A stretch of 64,000 nt of DNA from WM-3-3 sp041660045. Lineage in GTDB: Bacteria; Pseudomonadota; Gammaproteobacteria; Methylococcales; Methylomonadaceae. The stretch is from NCBI GenBank assembly GCA_041660045.1, contig JBAZXA010000005.1, positions 186,001 to 250,000 of the forward strand, read 5' to 3'. Below are positions 44,142-53,443 of the stretch, one piece after another. A program made the position numbers and the translations under genes. Below the pieces are notes generated by a model. The model worked only from the letters and a program-made list of their open reading frames with translations. It did not search any database and was not told the DNA's origin. Numbering within the stretch: position 1 is the stretch's first letter; the number at the start of each line of letters is the position of its first letter.

Positions 44142-45377
44142 TTATTTAACACCCAACCCCCTCGCTAATTTAGGCAGATTGCCGTCCAAGCCCATGGCTG
44201 AACGCATCAACTTAGTTTTAAGTGGCGTCACCCTTTCCGCGACGCCCAGGCCTAAATTGCGCAAAAACTTTAGCGGCAAAACTTGATTACTAAACACCTG
44301 ATAAAAGGCATCCATTAAAGTCATCATTTTTAAATTTTCCGCACGCCGCATTTTTTCGTAAGTTTTTAAGACCTTTATGTCATCAATTTTTTGGCCATTT
44401 TTATGGGCCGCCACCAACACTTCCGCTAATGCCGCCGCATCTAAAAAACCAATATTGGCGCCTTGCCCAGCAAGCGGATTGATACTGTGCGCGGCATCAC
44501 CAACCAAAGCCACACCAGACTTGACATAACTTTGGGCATGTTGGCGTTTTAAAGGGAAATTTGCCGTAGCTATCACGCGCGTTAGCTGACCCAGACAATC
44601 AGGGAATGTCGCCATTAAAGCCTGCAATAAAGCTTCTTTAGAGAGACTTTTTAAGCGACTAATTTCATCAGGTGAGTTATACCAGACTAATGAGGCATAA
44701 TGCCCAGACAACGGCAAAAAAGCCTGCGGTCCGCTAGGCACAAAGCGTTGCCAGGTAATATCTTGCTGCCCATATTGCGTTTCCACATAAACAACTAACG
44801 CATGTTGCTTATAATCCCAACCCGTAACACCGAGTCCGACCGCTTCCCTGACTCGGGATTGACCACCATCAGCCGCAACCAACACTTTTGCCGCCAACTG
44901 CCTGCCATCAGCAAGTTCTAAGGACGAATGGGCACCTACTTGGCTGGCTGAATAATTAATTTTTTTAAGTGCGGCAGGGCAAATCAACTCAATATTGTCA
45001 AAACGCTGCAAGCAATCCCATAATGCTAATTGGGTAACCCGGTTTTCAACAATAAAACCTAATTCATGTGCGCCTATATCATCACTGCAAAACTCGGTAT
45101 CACCCGCAGTTTCCCAGACCCGCATACGTCTAAAGGGGCATAAGCGACGCGCCAACACGCCTTCCCAAGCCCCTATACTGGCCAGTATTTGTTTGGAGGC
45201 AATACTGAGCGCGGAAACTCTTAAATCATGCGGCTGGTCGGCTGCAAAAGCAGTAGGATGTTGATTTTCCAATAGGGCTACAGTTAAGCCTGTGCCGCCC
45301 AAAGCACAAGCCAGAGTAGCGCCCACCATGCCGCCACCGACAATTACCACATCAAAACTATCTTTCACATTTTCCAT
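44142..45377 (-). CDS. UbiH/UbiI/UbiF family FAD-dependent ubiquinone hydroxylase
   Basis: 411 residues. DVVIVGGGMVGATLACALGG at about 9-28 binds the FAD ADP, HDLRVSALSI near 50-59 is the family-specific loop, and LVGDAAHSINPLAGQGANIGFLDA near 285-308 is the second FAD and NADH element. These enzymes hydroxylate the ring of ubiquinone precursors at C1, C5 or C6; which position cannot be decided from the sequence alone. It stands alone, without the usual ubiH-visC neighbours. Confidence 0.9.
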   Translation of the reverse strand: MENVKDSFDVVIVGGGMVGATLACALGGTGLTVALLENQHPTAFAADQPHDLRVSALSIASKQILASIGAWEGVLARRLCPFRRMRVWETAGDTEFCSDDIGAHELGFIVENRVTQLALWDCLQRFDNIELICPAALKKINYSASQVGAHSSLELADGRQLAAKVLVAADGGQSRVREAVGLGVTGWDYKQHALVVYVETQYGQQDITWQRFVPSGPQAFLPLSGHYASLVWYNSPDEISRLKSLSKEALLQALMATFPDCLGQLTRVIATANFPLKRQHAQSYVKSGVALVGDAAHSINPLAGQGANIGFLDAAALAEVLVAAHKNGQKIDDIKVLKTYEKMRRAENLKMMTLMDAFYQVFSNQVLPLKFLRNLGLGVAERVTPLKTKLMRSAMGLDGNLPKLARGLGVK

Positions 45378-45735
45378 GTTTTTACATTAAAACCAATTTG
45401 CTTCTGATTGCCATTGATAACTTTGGTATTACACCACAGAGTCCAGAAAACTAGCATATTTTTTCGTATATCTTGCCACTAGATTATCAATTTATATAAC
45501 GCTACCATCATAAAAAGCTCTGCCTTTACTAAAAACAGCTCTAAATCGTAGCCCTATTTTTCCAACCATAAATTAAAACACTAAAAAAGACGTTTTAGTT
45601 TTGACACGACACCTTCTATCATGTAAGAATTACACTGTCGTTTTAAAACTATCGACAGCTGATTCAGCTAAATTGAATCCCCTTTGAGGATAAGGGTAAG
45701 TACTTATTAAAATAATTAATTATGAGGGTATAAAC
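45378..45735. promoter_or_regulatory. Non-coding control region of the 63-residue membrane protein gene
   Basis: No gene is seen in these 358 bases between divergent transcription units. The 3' part holds a sigma-70 promoter (45601-45629). A leader of about 100 nt follows, whose first bases form a CTGTCG/CGACAG hairpin (about 45634-45657) and then a second small stem AGCTGA/TCAGCT. A 5'-terminal hairpin of this type often stabilises an mRNA. Confidence 0.5.
45601..45629 (+). promoter_or_regulatory. Sigma-70 promoter upstream of the 63-residue membrane protein gene
   Basis: A perfect -35 TTGACA, a 17-base spacer and TAAGAA as the -10 (four of six matches to TATAAT). It is the best sigma-70 match I found in the window and implies high expression. 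Confidence 0.65.
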
Positions 45736-45927
45736 ATGTCTGAAGTACAAGAAAAAGATAATTTTTGGTTATACATCGGCGGCTTAATCGCTTTAGTGGT
45801 CATATTAGTTTTCTTATTGAAAGGTCGGGAAACAGAACATTTGCAAAGTGGTGCTGTTGCACAAAGCAATGCTGAAGTTTTCCAAAAAATCGACTCTAAA
45901 AAAACCAACAGAACTACTGGTCAATAA
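45736..45927 (+). CDS. Small single-pass membrane protein of unknown function
   Basis: 63 residues with a polar start (MSEVQEKDN), one membrane helix (about 11-30, FWLYIGGLIALVVILVFLL) and a polar tail of about 30 residues. TATGAGGG before the ATG is a usable ribosome binding site. It has its own strong promoter and is followed by an inverted repeat, so it is a real, independently transcribed unit. I know no family for it. Confidence 0.75.
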   Translation: MSEVQEKDNFWLYIGGLIALVVILVFLLKGRETEHLQSGAVAQSNAEVFQKIDSKKTNRTTGQ

Positions 45928-45935
45928 GTTTTATT

Positions 45936-45981
45936 TGGTGTCTCCAGGCGTGCTTATCAGCTGCGCCTGGGGATAACACCA
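45936..45981. terminator. Interrupted inverted repeat between convergent genes (probable transcription end)
   Basis: TGGTGT plus CCAGGCG pair with CGCCTGG plus ACACCA around a 13-base loop, with an uneven internal bulge. It lies between the stops of the 63-residue gene and of lpxD. U-runs are weak on both sides, so it may be a two-way terminator or a 3'-end stabiliser. Confidence 0.55.
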
Positions 45982-45991
45982 ATAAAAATAG

Positions 45992-47035
45992 TTAAGTCAT
46001 CGTATTTTTAAGCGCATTAAGTTCCTCTTCCAATAGTTTTACTCGCTTTAATAGCTCCGGCAATTTACTAATTGCCACTTGCTCCTTATATGCTGTTTTC
46101 TTATCCTTAGCCGGACTTCCAAAGACTTGTGTCCCCGGTGCGATATTATTAGCCACGCCTGATCGGGCCATTACCGTGGCGCCCTTACCAATTGTTACAT
46201 GGTCAGCTATTCCGGCACTACCCGCTAAAATTACATAATCCTCAATATCACATGAGCCTGAAACACCCGTTTGGCCGCACATAATGACATGCTTACCAAC
46301 TTTATTGTTATGGCCAATTTGTACCAAATTGTCAATTTTGCTACCCTCATCTATGTGGGTACTGCCTAACGCCCCCCGGTCGACACAAGTATTTGCCCCA
46401 ATTTCAACATAATCGCCAATCACAACATTGCCAACTTGCGGCACTTTAACATGCCGATGCTGACGAAACTTATAGCCAAAACCATCAGCACCTATAATTG
46501 CGCCTGAGTGTATAATCACGTTATCACCTATCACTACCCCGTCATAGATCACCGCATACGGATATATCTTGCAGTTTTTCCCTATACTGACATTCTGGCC
46601 AATATAGGCGCCAGCCAGAATCTCGCTATTATTACCTATACGAGTTTGTTCACCGATCACTGCAAAAGGCCCGATGTGTAAATTTTCACCGAGAATCACA
46701 TCCGCTTCTAATACGGCTTGCGGTGAAATAGTTCTGGGATAAGTTCGTTCAGGGTGTAATAACTCAACAGCCTTAATAAAACTAAGTTCTGGGTCTGGGC
46801 ATACCAAAAGCGCTAAAGAATTGGGCACCTCGGCAAGGTTAAAATCTTCCGCAATAAAGCATGCTGTCGCCTTAGTTGTTTTTATATGATTGGCGTAGCG
46901 GCTATTGGTCAATTGCGTTACTTGCCCTTCTTGGGCTGTCATAATATCCGATGCCGACTCAATCATTAGGGTCTCAACACCCCCTTTTATTTCAGCTGCG
47001 CAATACTCAGCAAGTTGTTTTATAGTAACTGGCAT
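45992..47035 (-). CDS. lpxD: UDP-3-O-acylglucosamine N-acyltransferase
   Basis: 347 residues. The N-terminal uridine-binding domain (about 1-100) is followed by a left-handed beta helix of hexapeptide repeats (about 100-300). The catalytic His lies in QIGHNNKVGKHVIMCGQTG near 240-258, with IIGADGFGYKF near 184-194 for the substrate. The C-terminal helix is present (LLKRVKLLEEEL). It adds the second 3-hydroxyacyl chain in lipid A synthesis. In most relatives it sits in bamA-skp-lpxD-fabZ-lpxA; here it is alone. Confidence 0.96.
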   Translation of the reverse strand: MPVTIKQLAEYCAAEIKGGVETLMIESASDIMTAQEGQVTQLTNSRYANHIKTTKATACFIAEDFNLAEVPNSLALLVCPDPELSFIKAVELLHPERTYPRTISPQAVLEADVILGENLHIGPFAVIGEQTRIGNNSEILAGAYIGQNVSIGKNCKIYPYAVIYDGVVIGDNVIIHSGAIIGADGFGYKFRQHRHVKVPQVGNVVIGDYVEIGANTCVDRGALGSTHIDEGSKIDNLVQIGHNNKVGKHVIMCGQTGVSGSCDIEDYVILAGSAGIADHVTIGKGATVMARSGVANNIAPGTQVFGSPAKDKKTAYKEQVAISKLPELLKRVKLLEEELNALKNTMT

Positions 47036-47709
47036 ATTTCTCTCGGTTTTAAAGATTCTTGAAGTAGGCCTGCTTAAGCGCCAAATTTTTATCCGTTATT
47101 TTCGAGGCCTAAATATAAACGCTTAACCATATAAGCTATACCATAGGAGGAAGACCTGATAATGCCAATCTTCCCAAAGTCTTACGGAAAAACAACACGT
47201 TTACACTCACTTAATAACGGATTTATTATAACCAGATTCCTCGAGTTGGACTAAAAGACCACACACCCAACTCTGGCTGTGCTAGCAGGCACTAGATTAT
47301 CTCTGCAATCGTAAGTGCATGAACGCTAGTGCGCATAATTATCAACAATACAAAAAACTCTCCGCTTAGTTTAATAGCAGCCTAAAGAATCAATAGAAAC
47401 CCTAAGCTATACCTTCGTTTTCAGTCCATTTTTTAGCTAATCCAACATCATTATTCTATTCACCCAACAATTTTTTAGCTGAAAAAACCTTTAAATTTCT
47501 TTAACGCAAAATTTACTCCACTTTAGCAAATTCAACTTACCGCACAATGCATATAAAAAATTAATCTATACTTCATAACAGAATGATGTGGAAGAAATTG
47601 ACTTAACATCAATTGTTCAAGCTGGCTATAACCTTTGCCTTCTCGGCAAAACCACTAAAAACCGCTTAAAAGTATTTTTTGAAACGCATTTTATGATGAG
47701 ATAAGTTAC
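47036..47709. other. Intergenic region between lpxD and motA
   Basis: About 670 AT-rich bases between divergent genes. AGGAGG at 47145-47150 precedes an ATG at 47162 by 11 bases, opening a 30-codon frame of unremarkable composition that I do not accept as a gene. I found no convincing sigma-28 or sigma-54 promoter for motA. Confidence 0.5.
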
Positions 47710-48564
47710 ATGTTTGTGATTATAGGTTACGTCGTTGTTATCGGTTGCCTACTTGGTGGCTATTTAGGCGCTGGCGGGCATTTAGCTGTGTTAGTACAGC
47801 CCTTTGAGTTTATTATAATCTTCGGTGGTGCAGTAGGGGCGTTCATTGTTTCCAACAGTCCCAAGGTTATTAAGGCTTCTTTAGGCGCGCTTGGTTATGC
47901 CTTTAAAGGTTCTAAATACAGTAAAGACTTGTATTTAGAAACCTTAACGCTGTTACATAAAACTTTCGTTAAAATTAGGCAACAAGGTTTGCTTTCAATA
48001 GAAGGTGATATTGAAAACCCAGAAGAAAGCGCCTTATTTACTGCCGCACCAAAAGTATTGGCTGACCACCACGCAGTTGAATTTATCACGGATTATCTTC
48101 GCCTGATGGCGAATGGAAACTTTGATGTCCATCAAATTGATAACCTCATGGATTTAGATATTGAAACCCATCATGAAGAAGGCCATTTACCCATAACCGC
48201 CTTAAACCGCCTTGCGGATGGCTTACCTGCATTCGGTATTATTGCCGCGGTAATGGGCGTTGTACACACTATGGAATCAGTAGACCAACCGCCTTCCATT
48301 TTAGGCGGCTTAATCGGTGCCGCCTTGGTGGGTACATTTTTAGGGATTTTACTTTCCTACGGTTTTATCGGGCCACTGGTGGGCTTGCTTGAACAAAAAC
48401 TGGGTGAATCAACTAAATATTATCAAAGCATTAAAGCTGGCCTAATTGCCGCTATGAATGGCTATCCACCCGCCACTTCAGTGGAATTTGCCCGTAAAGC
48501 CATGTTTGCCGCTGAGCGCCCTGCGTTTGCTGCGCTTGAAGAACATCTTAAAAATAATAAATAG
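47710..48564 (+). CDS. motA: Flagellar motor stator protein MotA
   Basis: 284 residues with four membrane helices: two near the start (about 2-20 and 33-50) and two near 170-190 and 200-225. GGYLGAGGHLAVLVQPFEFIIIFGGAVGAF and PAFGIIAAVMGVVHTM near 175-190 are MotA signatures, including the Pro residues that gate the proton channel. The cytoplasmic loop of about 100 residues contacts the rotor FliG. It is followed 20 bases later by motB. Confidence 0.96.
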   Translation: MFVIIGYVVVIGCLLGGYLGAGGHLAVLVQPFEFIIIFGGAVGAFIVSNSPKVIKASLGALGYAFKGSKYSKDLYLETLTLLHKTFVKIRQQGLLSIEGDIENPEESALFTAAPKVLADHHAVEFITDYLRLMANGNFDVHQIDNLMDLDIETHHEEGHLPITALNRLADGLPAFGIIAAVMGVVHTMESVDQPPSILGGLIGAALVGTFLGILLSYGFIGPLVGLLEQKLGESTKYYQSIKAGLIAAMNGYPPATSVEFARKAMFAAERPAFAALEEHLKNNK

Positions 48565-48584
48565 CCTGTTGCTGGTAACTTAAA

Positions 48585-49568
48585 ATGGCTGAAAACCAAC
48601 CAATTATCATCAAAAAAATTAAAAAAGGCGGACATGGCCATCATGGCGGCGCTTGGAAATTAGCATACGCTGACTTTGTTACGGCCATGATGGCTTTTTT
48701 CTTACTTATGTGGCTATTAGGTTCCACCGAACCATCGGTACGGCAAGGTATCGCGGAATATTTTCAAGATCCCTGGAAACCTTCTTTACGCGGCGGAGCC
48801 AACACCGGTGATGCCACCAGTTTAATACAAGGCGGCGGAGAAGATGTGACCCAATCTGAAGGCCAAGTTAAGTTAACTAACCAAGGCAAACAAGAAGTTG
48901 TTGCTGAAGCCAGTGATAAAGATACCGATGAAGATGCTGAGCGCCTGGATATTAACCATCTTAAAGAACTCAAAGAAAAAATAGATAAACTCATAGAAAC
49001 CAACCCATTACTAAACCAGTTTAAAAGCCAATTAAAAATTGATATGACCGCGGAAGGCCTAAGGATTCAGATTGTCGACCAGGATAACCGGCCTATGTTC
49101 CGTACGGCTAGCGCTAAAATTGAATCCTATGCATCAGAAATTTTGGGACAAATGGCACCAATTATTAACGAACTGCCCAATCGGATTAGCATTTCTGGGC
49201 ATACCGATAGTGTACCTTTTCCTGGTAATGGCCAAGGTTATACCAATTGGGAACTTTCTGCTGATAGGGCAAATGCAGCCCGTAAAGAATTAGTGCGTGG
49301 CGGCCTTAAGTCTGAGCAGTTCATGCGCGTGGTTGGCCTGGCATCTAGCGTGCCCTTGGATAAAGATAATGCCGCAGATCCGACCAACCGCAGAATTTCT
49401 ATCATCGTCATGAATAAACGCACTGAAAATGCCATACTTGAGGGTTCTAGTTTTGAAGTATCCAGCCAAAACCCGCTCAATAAACAACTTTTAGAAACAT
49501 CACCAGATGCACCCGCAACAGAGGAACCTGCACCCGCAATTGAACCCGCGCCCGCACAAAAACATTAA
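48585..49568 (+). CDS. motB: Flagellar motor stator protein MotB
   Basis: 327 residues. The membrane helix holds the proton-carrying Asp in YADFVTAMMAFFLLMWLL (about 28-45), and the plug region EYFQDPW follows. The C-terminal OmpA-like domain (about 175-285) binds peptidoglycan, with SISGHTDSVPF near 204-214. The last 25 residues are a Pro/Ala/Glu-rich tail beyond the usual end. No other flagellar gene lies in the window. Confidence 0.96.
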   Translation: MAENQPIIIKKIKKGGHGHHGGAWKLAYADFVTAMMAFFLLMWLLGSTEPSVRQGIAEYFQDPWKPSLRGGANTGDATSLIQGGGEDVTQSEGQVKLTNQGKQEVVAEASDKDTDEDAERLDINHLKELKEKIDKLIETNPLLNQFKSQLKIDMTAEGLRIQIVDQDNRPMFRTASAKIESYASEILGQMAPIINELPNRISISGHTDSVPFPGNGQGYTNWELSADRANAARKELVRGGLKSEQFMRVVGLASSVPLDKDNAADPTNRRISIIVMNKRTENAILEGSSFEVSSQNPLNKQLLETSPDAPATEEPAPAIEPAPAQKH

Positions 49569-49571
49569 ACT

Positions 49572-50321
49572 ATGCGCCCGCCTATAGCTTTCTTGGCATT
49601 GCTTGCCCAGATTGCTTCAATAGCCGTCGCTATAGGCGTGTTTAAGCTTGGGCAAGTGTTTGCTATAGTCTTTCCTTTATGGGCTATGCTATGCCTACAA
49701 GCCAGCCTAGCTGTGGGCATCAGCTTAAAACTAAAGCTACCGTCCTGGTGGCTAGCCATACAAGCTATCTTTGTACCCGCACTGGTTTTCAGCTATAGTT
49801 TTAAACTAAACCCCAGCGTCTACTTAGTCGCCTTCATAGTCATGTGGCTATTTTTTCGCAGTAACACCCAAGAGCGCGTGCCACTTTATTTATCTAATCT
49901 AACCACTTATGAGCACGTTTTAAGCTTACTACCGGCACAACAAAACCTAAAATTTATTGACTTAGGTTCCGGTTTAGGTGGCATGCTAGGATTTTTAGCC
50001 CAAAAACGCACCGACTGTTTTTTTTATGGTGTTGAATCTGCACCTGCACCCTATGCAATTAGCTGGCTTAGGACAATCAAGCTGCCTAACGTCACATTGC
50101 GTTATAAAAGCTTTTGGCAAGAAAATTTGGCGGCTTATGACGTGGTCTATGTTTTTTTATCACCCGAACCTATGCCGGCGCTTTGGCAAAAAGCCAAAAC
50201 CGAAATGCACCCTGGCAGCTTATTAATCAGTAATTCATTTATTATCCCTGATCAACCACCCAACCAAACTTTAGTACTAGCTGATGCTCGACAAACAAAA
50301 CTTTTTATTTGGCAGATTTAG
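49572..50321 (+). CDS. Membrane-anchored class I methyltransferase
   Basis: 249 residues. The first 95 residues form about four closely packed membrane helices. The cytoplasmic half has SAM motif I FIDLGSGLGGMLGFLA (about 133-148) and GVESAP 12 residues on. Post-motif II is YDVVYVFLSPEPM near 193-205. It begins 3 bases after motB, so it is co-transcribed with the stator genes. The substrate is unknown. A membrane lipid or protein is plausible given the anchor. Its last 17 bases overlap the convergent tpx gene. Confidence 0.8.
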   Translation: MRPPIAFLALLAQIASIAVAIGVFKLGQVFAIVFPLWAMLCLQASLAVGISLKLKLPSWWLAIQAIFVPALVFSYSFKLNPSVYLVAFIVMWLFFRSNTQERVPLYLSNLTTYEHVLSLLPAQQNLKFIDLGSGLGGMLGFLAQKRTDCFFYGVESAPAPYAISWLRTIKLPNVTLRYKSFWQENLAAYDVVYVFLSPEPMPALWQKAKTEMHPGSLLISNSFIIPDQPPNQTLVLADARQTKLFIWQI

Positions 50322-50823
50322 CAGACTCTTTCAAAATCGCCAAAGCTGCTTCATAATCGGGTTCATGTGCTATTTCGGCCACTAACTGGGTATATATGAC
50401 CTTATCGTCCCCATCTATAATAACCACCGCCCTGGCCGTTAAGCCCGCCAAAATAGAATCCAATAAATAAACCCCATAATCCCGGGCAAAATTAGACCGA
50501 AAGCATGAAACAGCAATAACGTTTTTTAAGCCCTCACTCTCACAAAACCGGCTTTGTGCAAAGGGTAAGTCCGCAGACACAACTAACACTACGGTATCAC
50601 TAAAGTTAGATGCTTTCTCATTAAACTTTCGCGTTGAGGCGGCACAGGTTGGCGTATCCAGGCTAGGGACAACATTAAGCAGCTTTATTTTTCCGGCATA
50701 ATCAGCCAAACTCGTATCGATTAATTTACGGTTGGTTAATTTAAAATCCGGAGCTTTACTGCCGACTTCAGGCAATGTACCAGATAAATGTAACGCTTTA
50801 CCTTGAAATGTAATAATACTCAT
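50305..50823 (-). CDS. tpx: Thiol peroxidase, atypical 2-Cys peroxiredoxin
   Basis: 172 residues. The peroxidatic Cys is in TPTCAASTRKFNE (about 57-69) and the resolving Cys in AVSCFRSN near 103-110, the spacing of the Tpx group. The N-terminus (TFQGKALHLSGTLPEVGSKAPDF) is also characteristic. It reduces hydrogen and alkyl peroxides with thioredoxin in cytoplasm or periplasm. No signal peptide is seen. Confidence 0.95.
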   Translation of the reverse strand: MSIITFQGKALHLSGTLPEVGSKAPDFKLTNRKLIDTSLADYAGKIKLLNVVPSLDTPTCAASTRKFNEKASNFSDTVVLVVSADLPFAQSRFCESEGLKNVIAVSCFRSNFARDYGVYLLDSILAGLTARAVVIIDGDDKVIYTQLVAEIAHEPDYEAALAILKESAKSAK

Positions 50824-50854
50824 AACCGCCTTTTAAGCCTTATCCACGAACATG

Positions 50855-52249
50855 TTACTTGCCTTTGTCCTTGGTGTTTTTTAACAACCGTTTACGTTTA
50901 TAAGTTTGCCTAGGTGTCAGCTTATTTTTTAAACCTTCAAATGGGTTAGCCGGGGATTTAAATTCCAACCGTATGGGTGTCCCCGATAAATTTAATTTTT
51001 CGCGAAAATAATTAATTAGATAGCGCTTGTAGGAAGTCGGCAAACTATCCGTTTGTACGCCATGAATAACAACTATAGGTGGATTTCTACCACCTTGATG
51101 GGCATATTTAAGTTTAATCCGCCTACCTGCAACTAAAGGTGGCTGATGGCTATCTGTGGCTTCTTTTAAAATGCGGGTTAATACCGGAGTACCCATATTG
51201 AGCATAGCCGAATCGTAGAGCTCTTGGACGACATCAAACAAAGAACCAACGCCGCTACCATGTAATGCCGATATTGGATGCTTCTCGGCAAAATCAAGAA
51301 ATGTCAACCTCAGTTCCATTTGCCGCTTTATTTTATCTTTTTGCTCAAGATTTAACCCATCCCATTTATTCAAGCCTATGACCAACGCTTTGCCGGCTTC
51401 TAATACCAAACCTAATAAATGCGCATCCTGATCGGTGACCCCTTCACTCGCATCAATTAGATAAATCACCACATTTGATTTCTCTATAGCCTGCAAAGAC
51501 TTGATAATACTAAACTTTTCTATCACTTGAGAGACTTTTGACTTCCGGCGCATACCTGCAGTGTCTATCAAAGTAAATTGCTTACCGTGGCGCTCAAAAG
51601 GGATATAAATGCTATCTCGGGTAGTCCCCGGCTCATCAAACACTAAGACCCGCTCTTCGCCCAGCAAGCGGTTAATCAAAGTTGACTTACCTACGTTAGG
51701 GCGGCCTACAACGGCAATAGCAATGCCCTTTGCCGCGTCTTCACTAGCTATAATAGCTGGCGGCAATAAAGCATTAACCCTAAGCAATAATTCAGCTATG
51801 CCCCGACCATGAGATGCAGCTATTTGCACGGGCTCCCCAGTAGCTAAACCGTAAAAATCCATGGCCGCCATGTCGGCATTAATGCCATCCACTTTGTTGG
51901 CAACTAACAGCACGGGCTTATTTTGCTTTCGTAAGGTATTGGCGATAACTTGATCGGATGCACTTAAGCCTTCACGGGCATCCACCATGAATAAAATCAC
52001 ATCGGCTTCATCCAATGCGATCTGCACTTGTTGACGCGCCAAACTTTCTATACCTTCAGTTTGGTCTGTAATACCCCCAGTATCAACAACTAAGCACGCC
52101 CGGTCACCATGCTTTATCCTGCCATATTGGCGGTCACGGGTTAAACCAGGGAAATCTGCCACCAAAGCTTCACGACTTTTTGTCAGATAATTAAATAGCG
52201 TAGATTTCCCTACGTTAGGGCGACCTACCAGAGCAATGACGGGTAACAT
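50855..52249 (-). CDS. der: Ribosome biogenesis GTPase Der
   Basis: 464 residues with two tandem G domains, each with GRPNVGKST (near 8-16 and 182-190), a switch region and NKxD (NKVDG near 118; NKWDG near 293). The KH-like C-terminal domain (about 355-440) ends in a Lys/Arg-rich tail. Der is needed for 50S assembly. It is the last gene of the ndk-to-der block, 3 bases after bamB. Confidence 0.98.
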   Translation of the reverse strand: MLPVIALVGRPNVGKSTLFNYLTKSREALVADFPGLTRDRQYGRIKHGDRACLVVDTGGITDQTEGIESLARQQVQIALDEADVILFMVDAREGLSASDQVIANTLRKQNKPVLLVANKVDGINADMAAMDFYGLATGEPVQIAASHGRGIAELLLRVNALLPPAIIASEDAAKGIAIAVVGRPNVGKSTLINRLLGEERVLVFDEPGTTRDSIYIPFERHGKQFTLIDTAGMRRKSKVSQVIEKFSIIKSLQAIEKSNVVIYLIDASEGVTDQDAHLLGLVLEAGKALVIGLNKWDGLNLEQKDKIKRQMELRLTFLDFAEKHPISALHGSGVGSLFDVVQELYDSAMLNMGTPVLTRILKEATDSHQPPLVAGRRIKLKYAHQGGRNPPIVVIHGVQTDSLPTSYKRYLINYFREKLNLSGTPIRLEFKSPANPFEGLKNKLTPRQTYKRKRLLKNTKDKGK

Positions 52250-52252
52250 GAT

Positions 52253-53443
52253 TTATCTAGCCTTTATAGCGGTAAGTGTGCCATTTTTGGAATATACATA
52301 AACCGTGTCATCAAATATTATAGGTTTTGCATCTATGGGTGCTTCGTTAATTTGAACCCTGCCCAGTAAGCGGCCATCTGTCACCGATAACCAATGGATA
52401 TAGCCCTCCAAATCACCGACGACGACGAAACGGCTATAAGGGCTGGGCGCTGTTAATTTTCTTTGATGCAAATCAGCTTGTTTCCAAAGCGATGCACCAT
52501 TACGTTGATCTATTTGCCAAACATCACTTTTAGAGTCTGCTAAATATAAATATCGCCAATCTTTACTGATTCCAGATGAGGATGATAGCGTTTCATTACG
52601 CCATAAGACTTCTCCATCCGTCGCCGAAACCGCAGCCAGATTGCCTTGATAACTAGCGATAAACACAACCCCATCGTCTTCAATAGGATCAGCATCCAAA
52701 TCTACTAAACGTTCAATCTCTGAACGTCCTGCTGGAATGGCTACACTGGTTTCCCAGAGGAATTTGCCATCATTGAGGCGTAAGGCAATCATTTTACCAT
52801 TATCGTATCCGCCTATCAGTTTATCATCAACAACCACCAAAGACCCGGTACCCCGCACACTTAATGCGGGTATATTCTGTTCATAACTCCAAAGCTTATC
52901 ACCGGTTTTTTCATTTAGGGCAAATACGGTACCATCAGTACTACGCACTGCAATTACCCCTCGGGAAATGACAGGCACTGAAAGGACTTCACTGGATATT
53001 GTGGCGTGCCACAGGACTTTACCTGTACTGCTTTCGATGGCTAGAACCTCGCCTTCGCTAGTGCCTAAGACTAAAAAACCACTTCCCACACCAGGGCCTG
53101 CTGAAAAATGTGCCTTAGTCTCAACTTCCCAACTCACATCCCCCGTCGTCAAGCTCCTGGCTTGAATTAAGCCTTTCCTGTCGGCAGCAAAAATTTTCCC
53201 ATCATAGACCACAGGTACTAACTTTAAGGTCTGCTCATCGGCACCTACCCCAACGCTTTTTTTCCAAAGGACATCTATCTCAATTTCAGGTTTTAATTCA
53301 GTTAAAGCGTTTGGCGGATCGGTATTATCCTCGCCCCCGGTAAAATAATCACTAATACCATCAATAGAATCGCTAAGCCCTGATAAAGCCGAGCAACCTG
53401 TTAAACAAATTCCCGTTAATAAACAAGTCAATAAAAATCGCAT
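52253..53443 (-). CDS. bamB: Outer membrane assembly lipoprotein BamB
   Basis: 396 residues. The lipobox LTGC at about 14-17 marks a lipoprotein; Ser follows the Cys, which fits outer-membrane sorting. The rest is an eight-bladed PQQ-like propeller with repeated blade ends of the type G.VLW.. and GKFLWE. BamB scaffolds the BAM complex by contacting BamA. The start overlaps the yfgM stop by one base (TAATG). Confidence 0.95.
   Translation of the reverse strand: MRFLLTCLLTGICLTGCSALSGLSDSIDGISDYFTGGEDNTDPPNALTELKPEIEIDVLWKKSVGVGADEQTLKLVPVVYDGKIFAADRKGLIQARSLTTGDVSWEVETKAHFSAGPGVGSGFLVLGTSEGEVLAIESSTGKVLWHATISSEVLSVPVISRGVIAVRSTDGTVFALNEKTGDKLWSYEQNIPALSVRGTGSLVVVDDKLIGGYDNGKMIALRLNDGKFLWETSVAIPAGRSEIERLVDLDADPIEDDGVVFIASYQGNLAAVSATDGEVLWRNETLSSSSGISKDWRYLYLADSKSDVWQIDQRNGASLWKQADLHQRKLTAPSPYSRFVVVGDLEGYIHWLSVTDGRLLGRVQINEAPIDAKPIIFDDTVYVYSKNGTLTAIKAR

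Noticed and set aside
47162..47254. 30-codon frame 11 bases after AGGAGG
   Set aside because: Spacing is long and the product has no helix, signal or domain; most likely chance.
47600..47709. GG-N11-GC pattern before motA as a sigma-54 promoter
   Set aside because: Spacing is one base too long for GG-N10-GC; no sigma-28 box was seen either.
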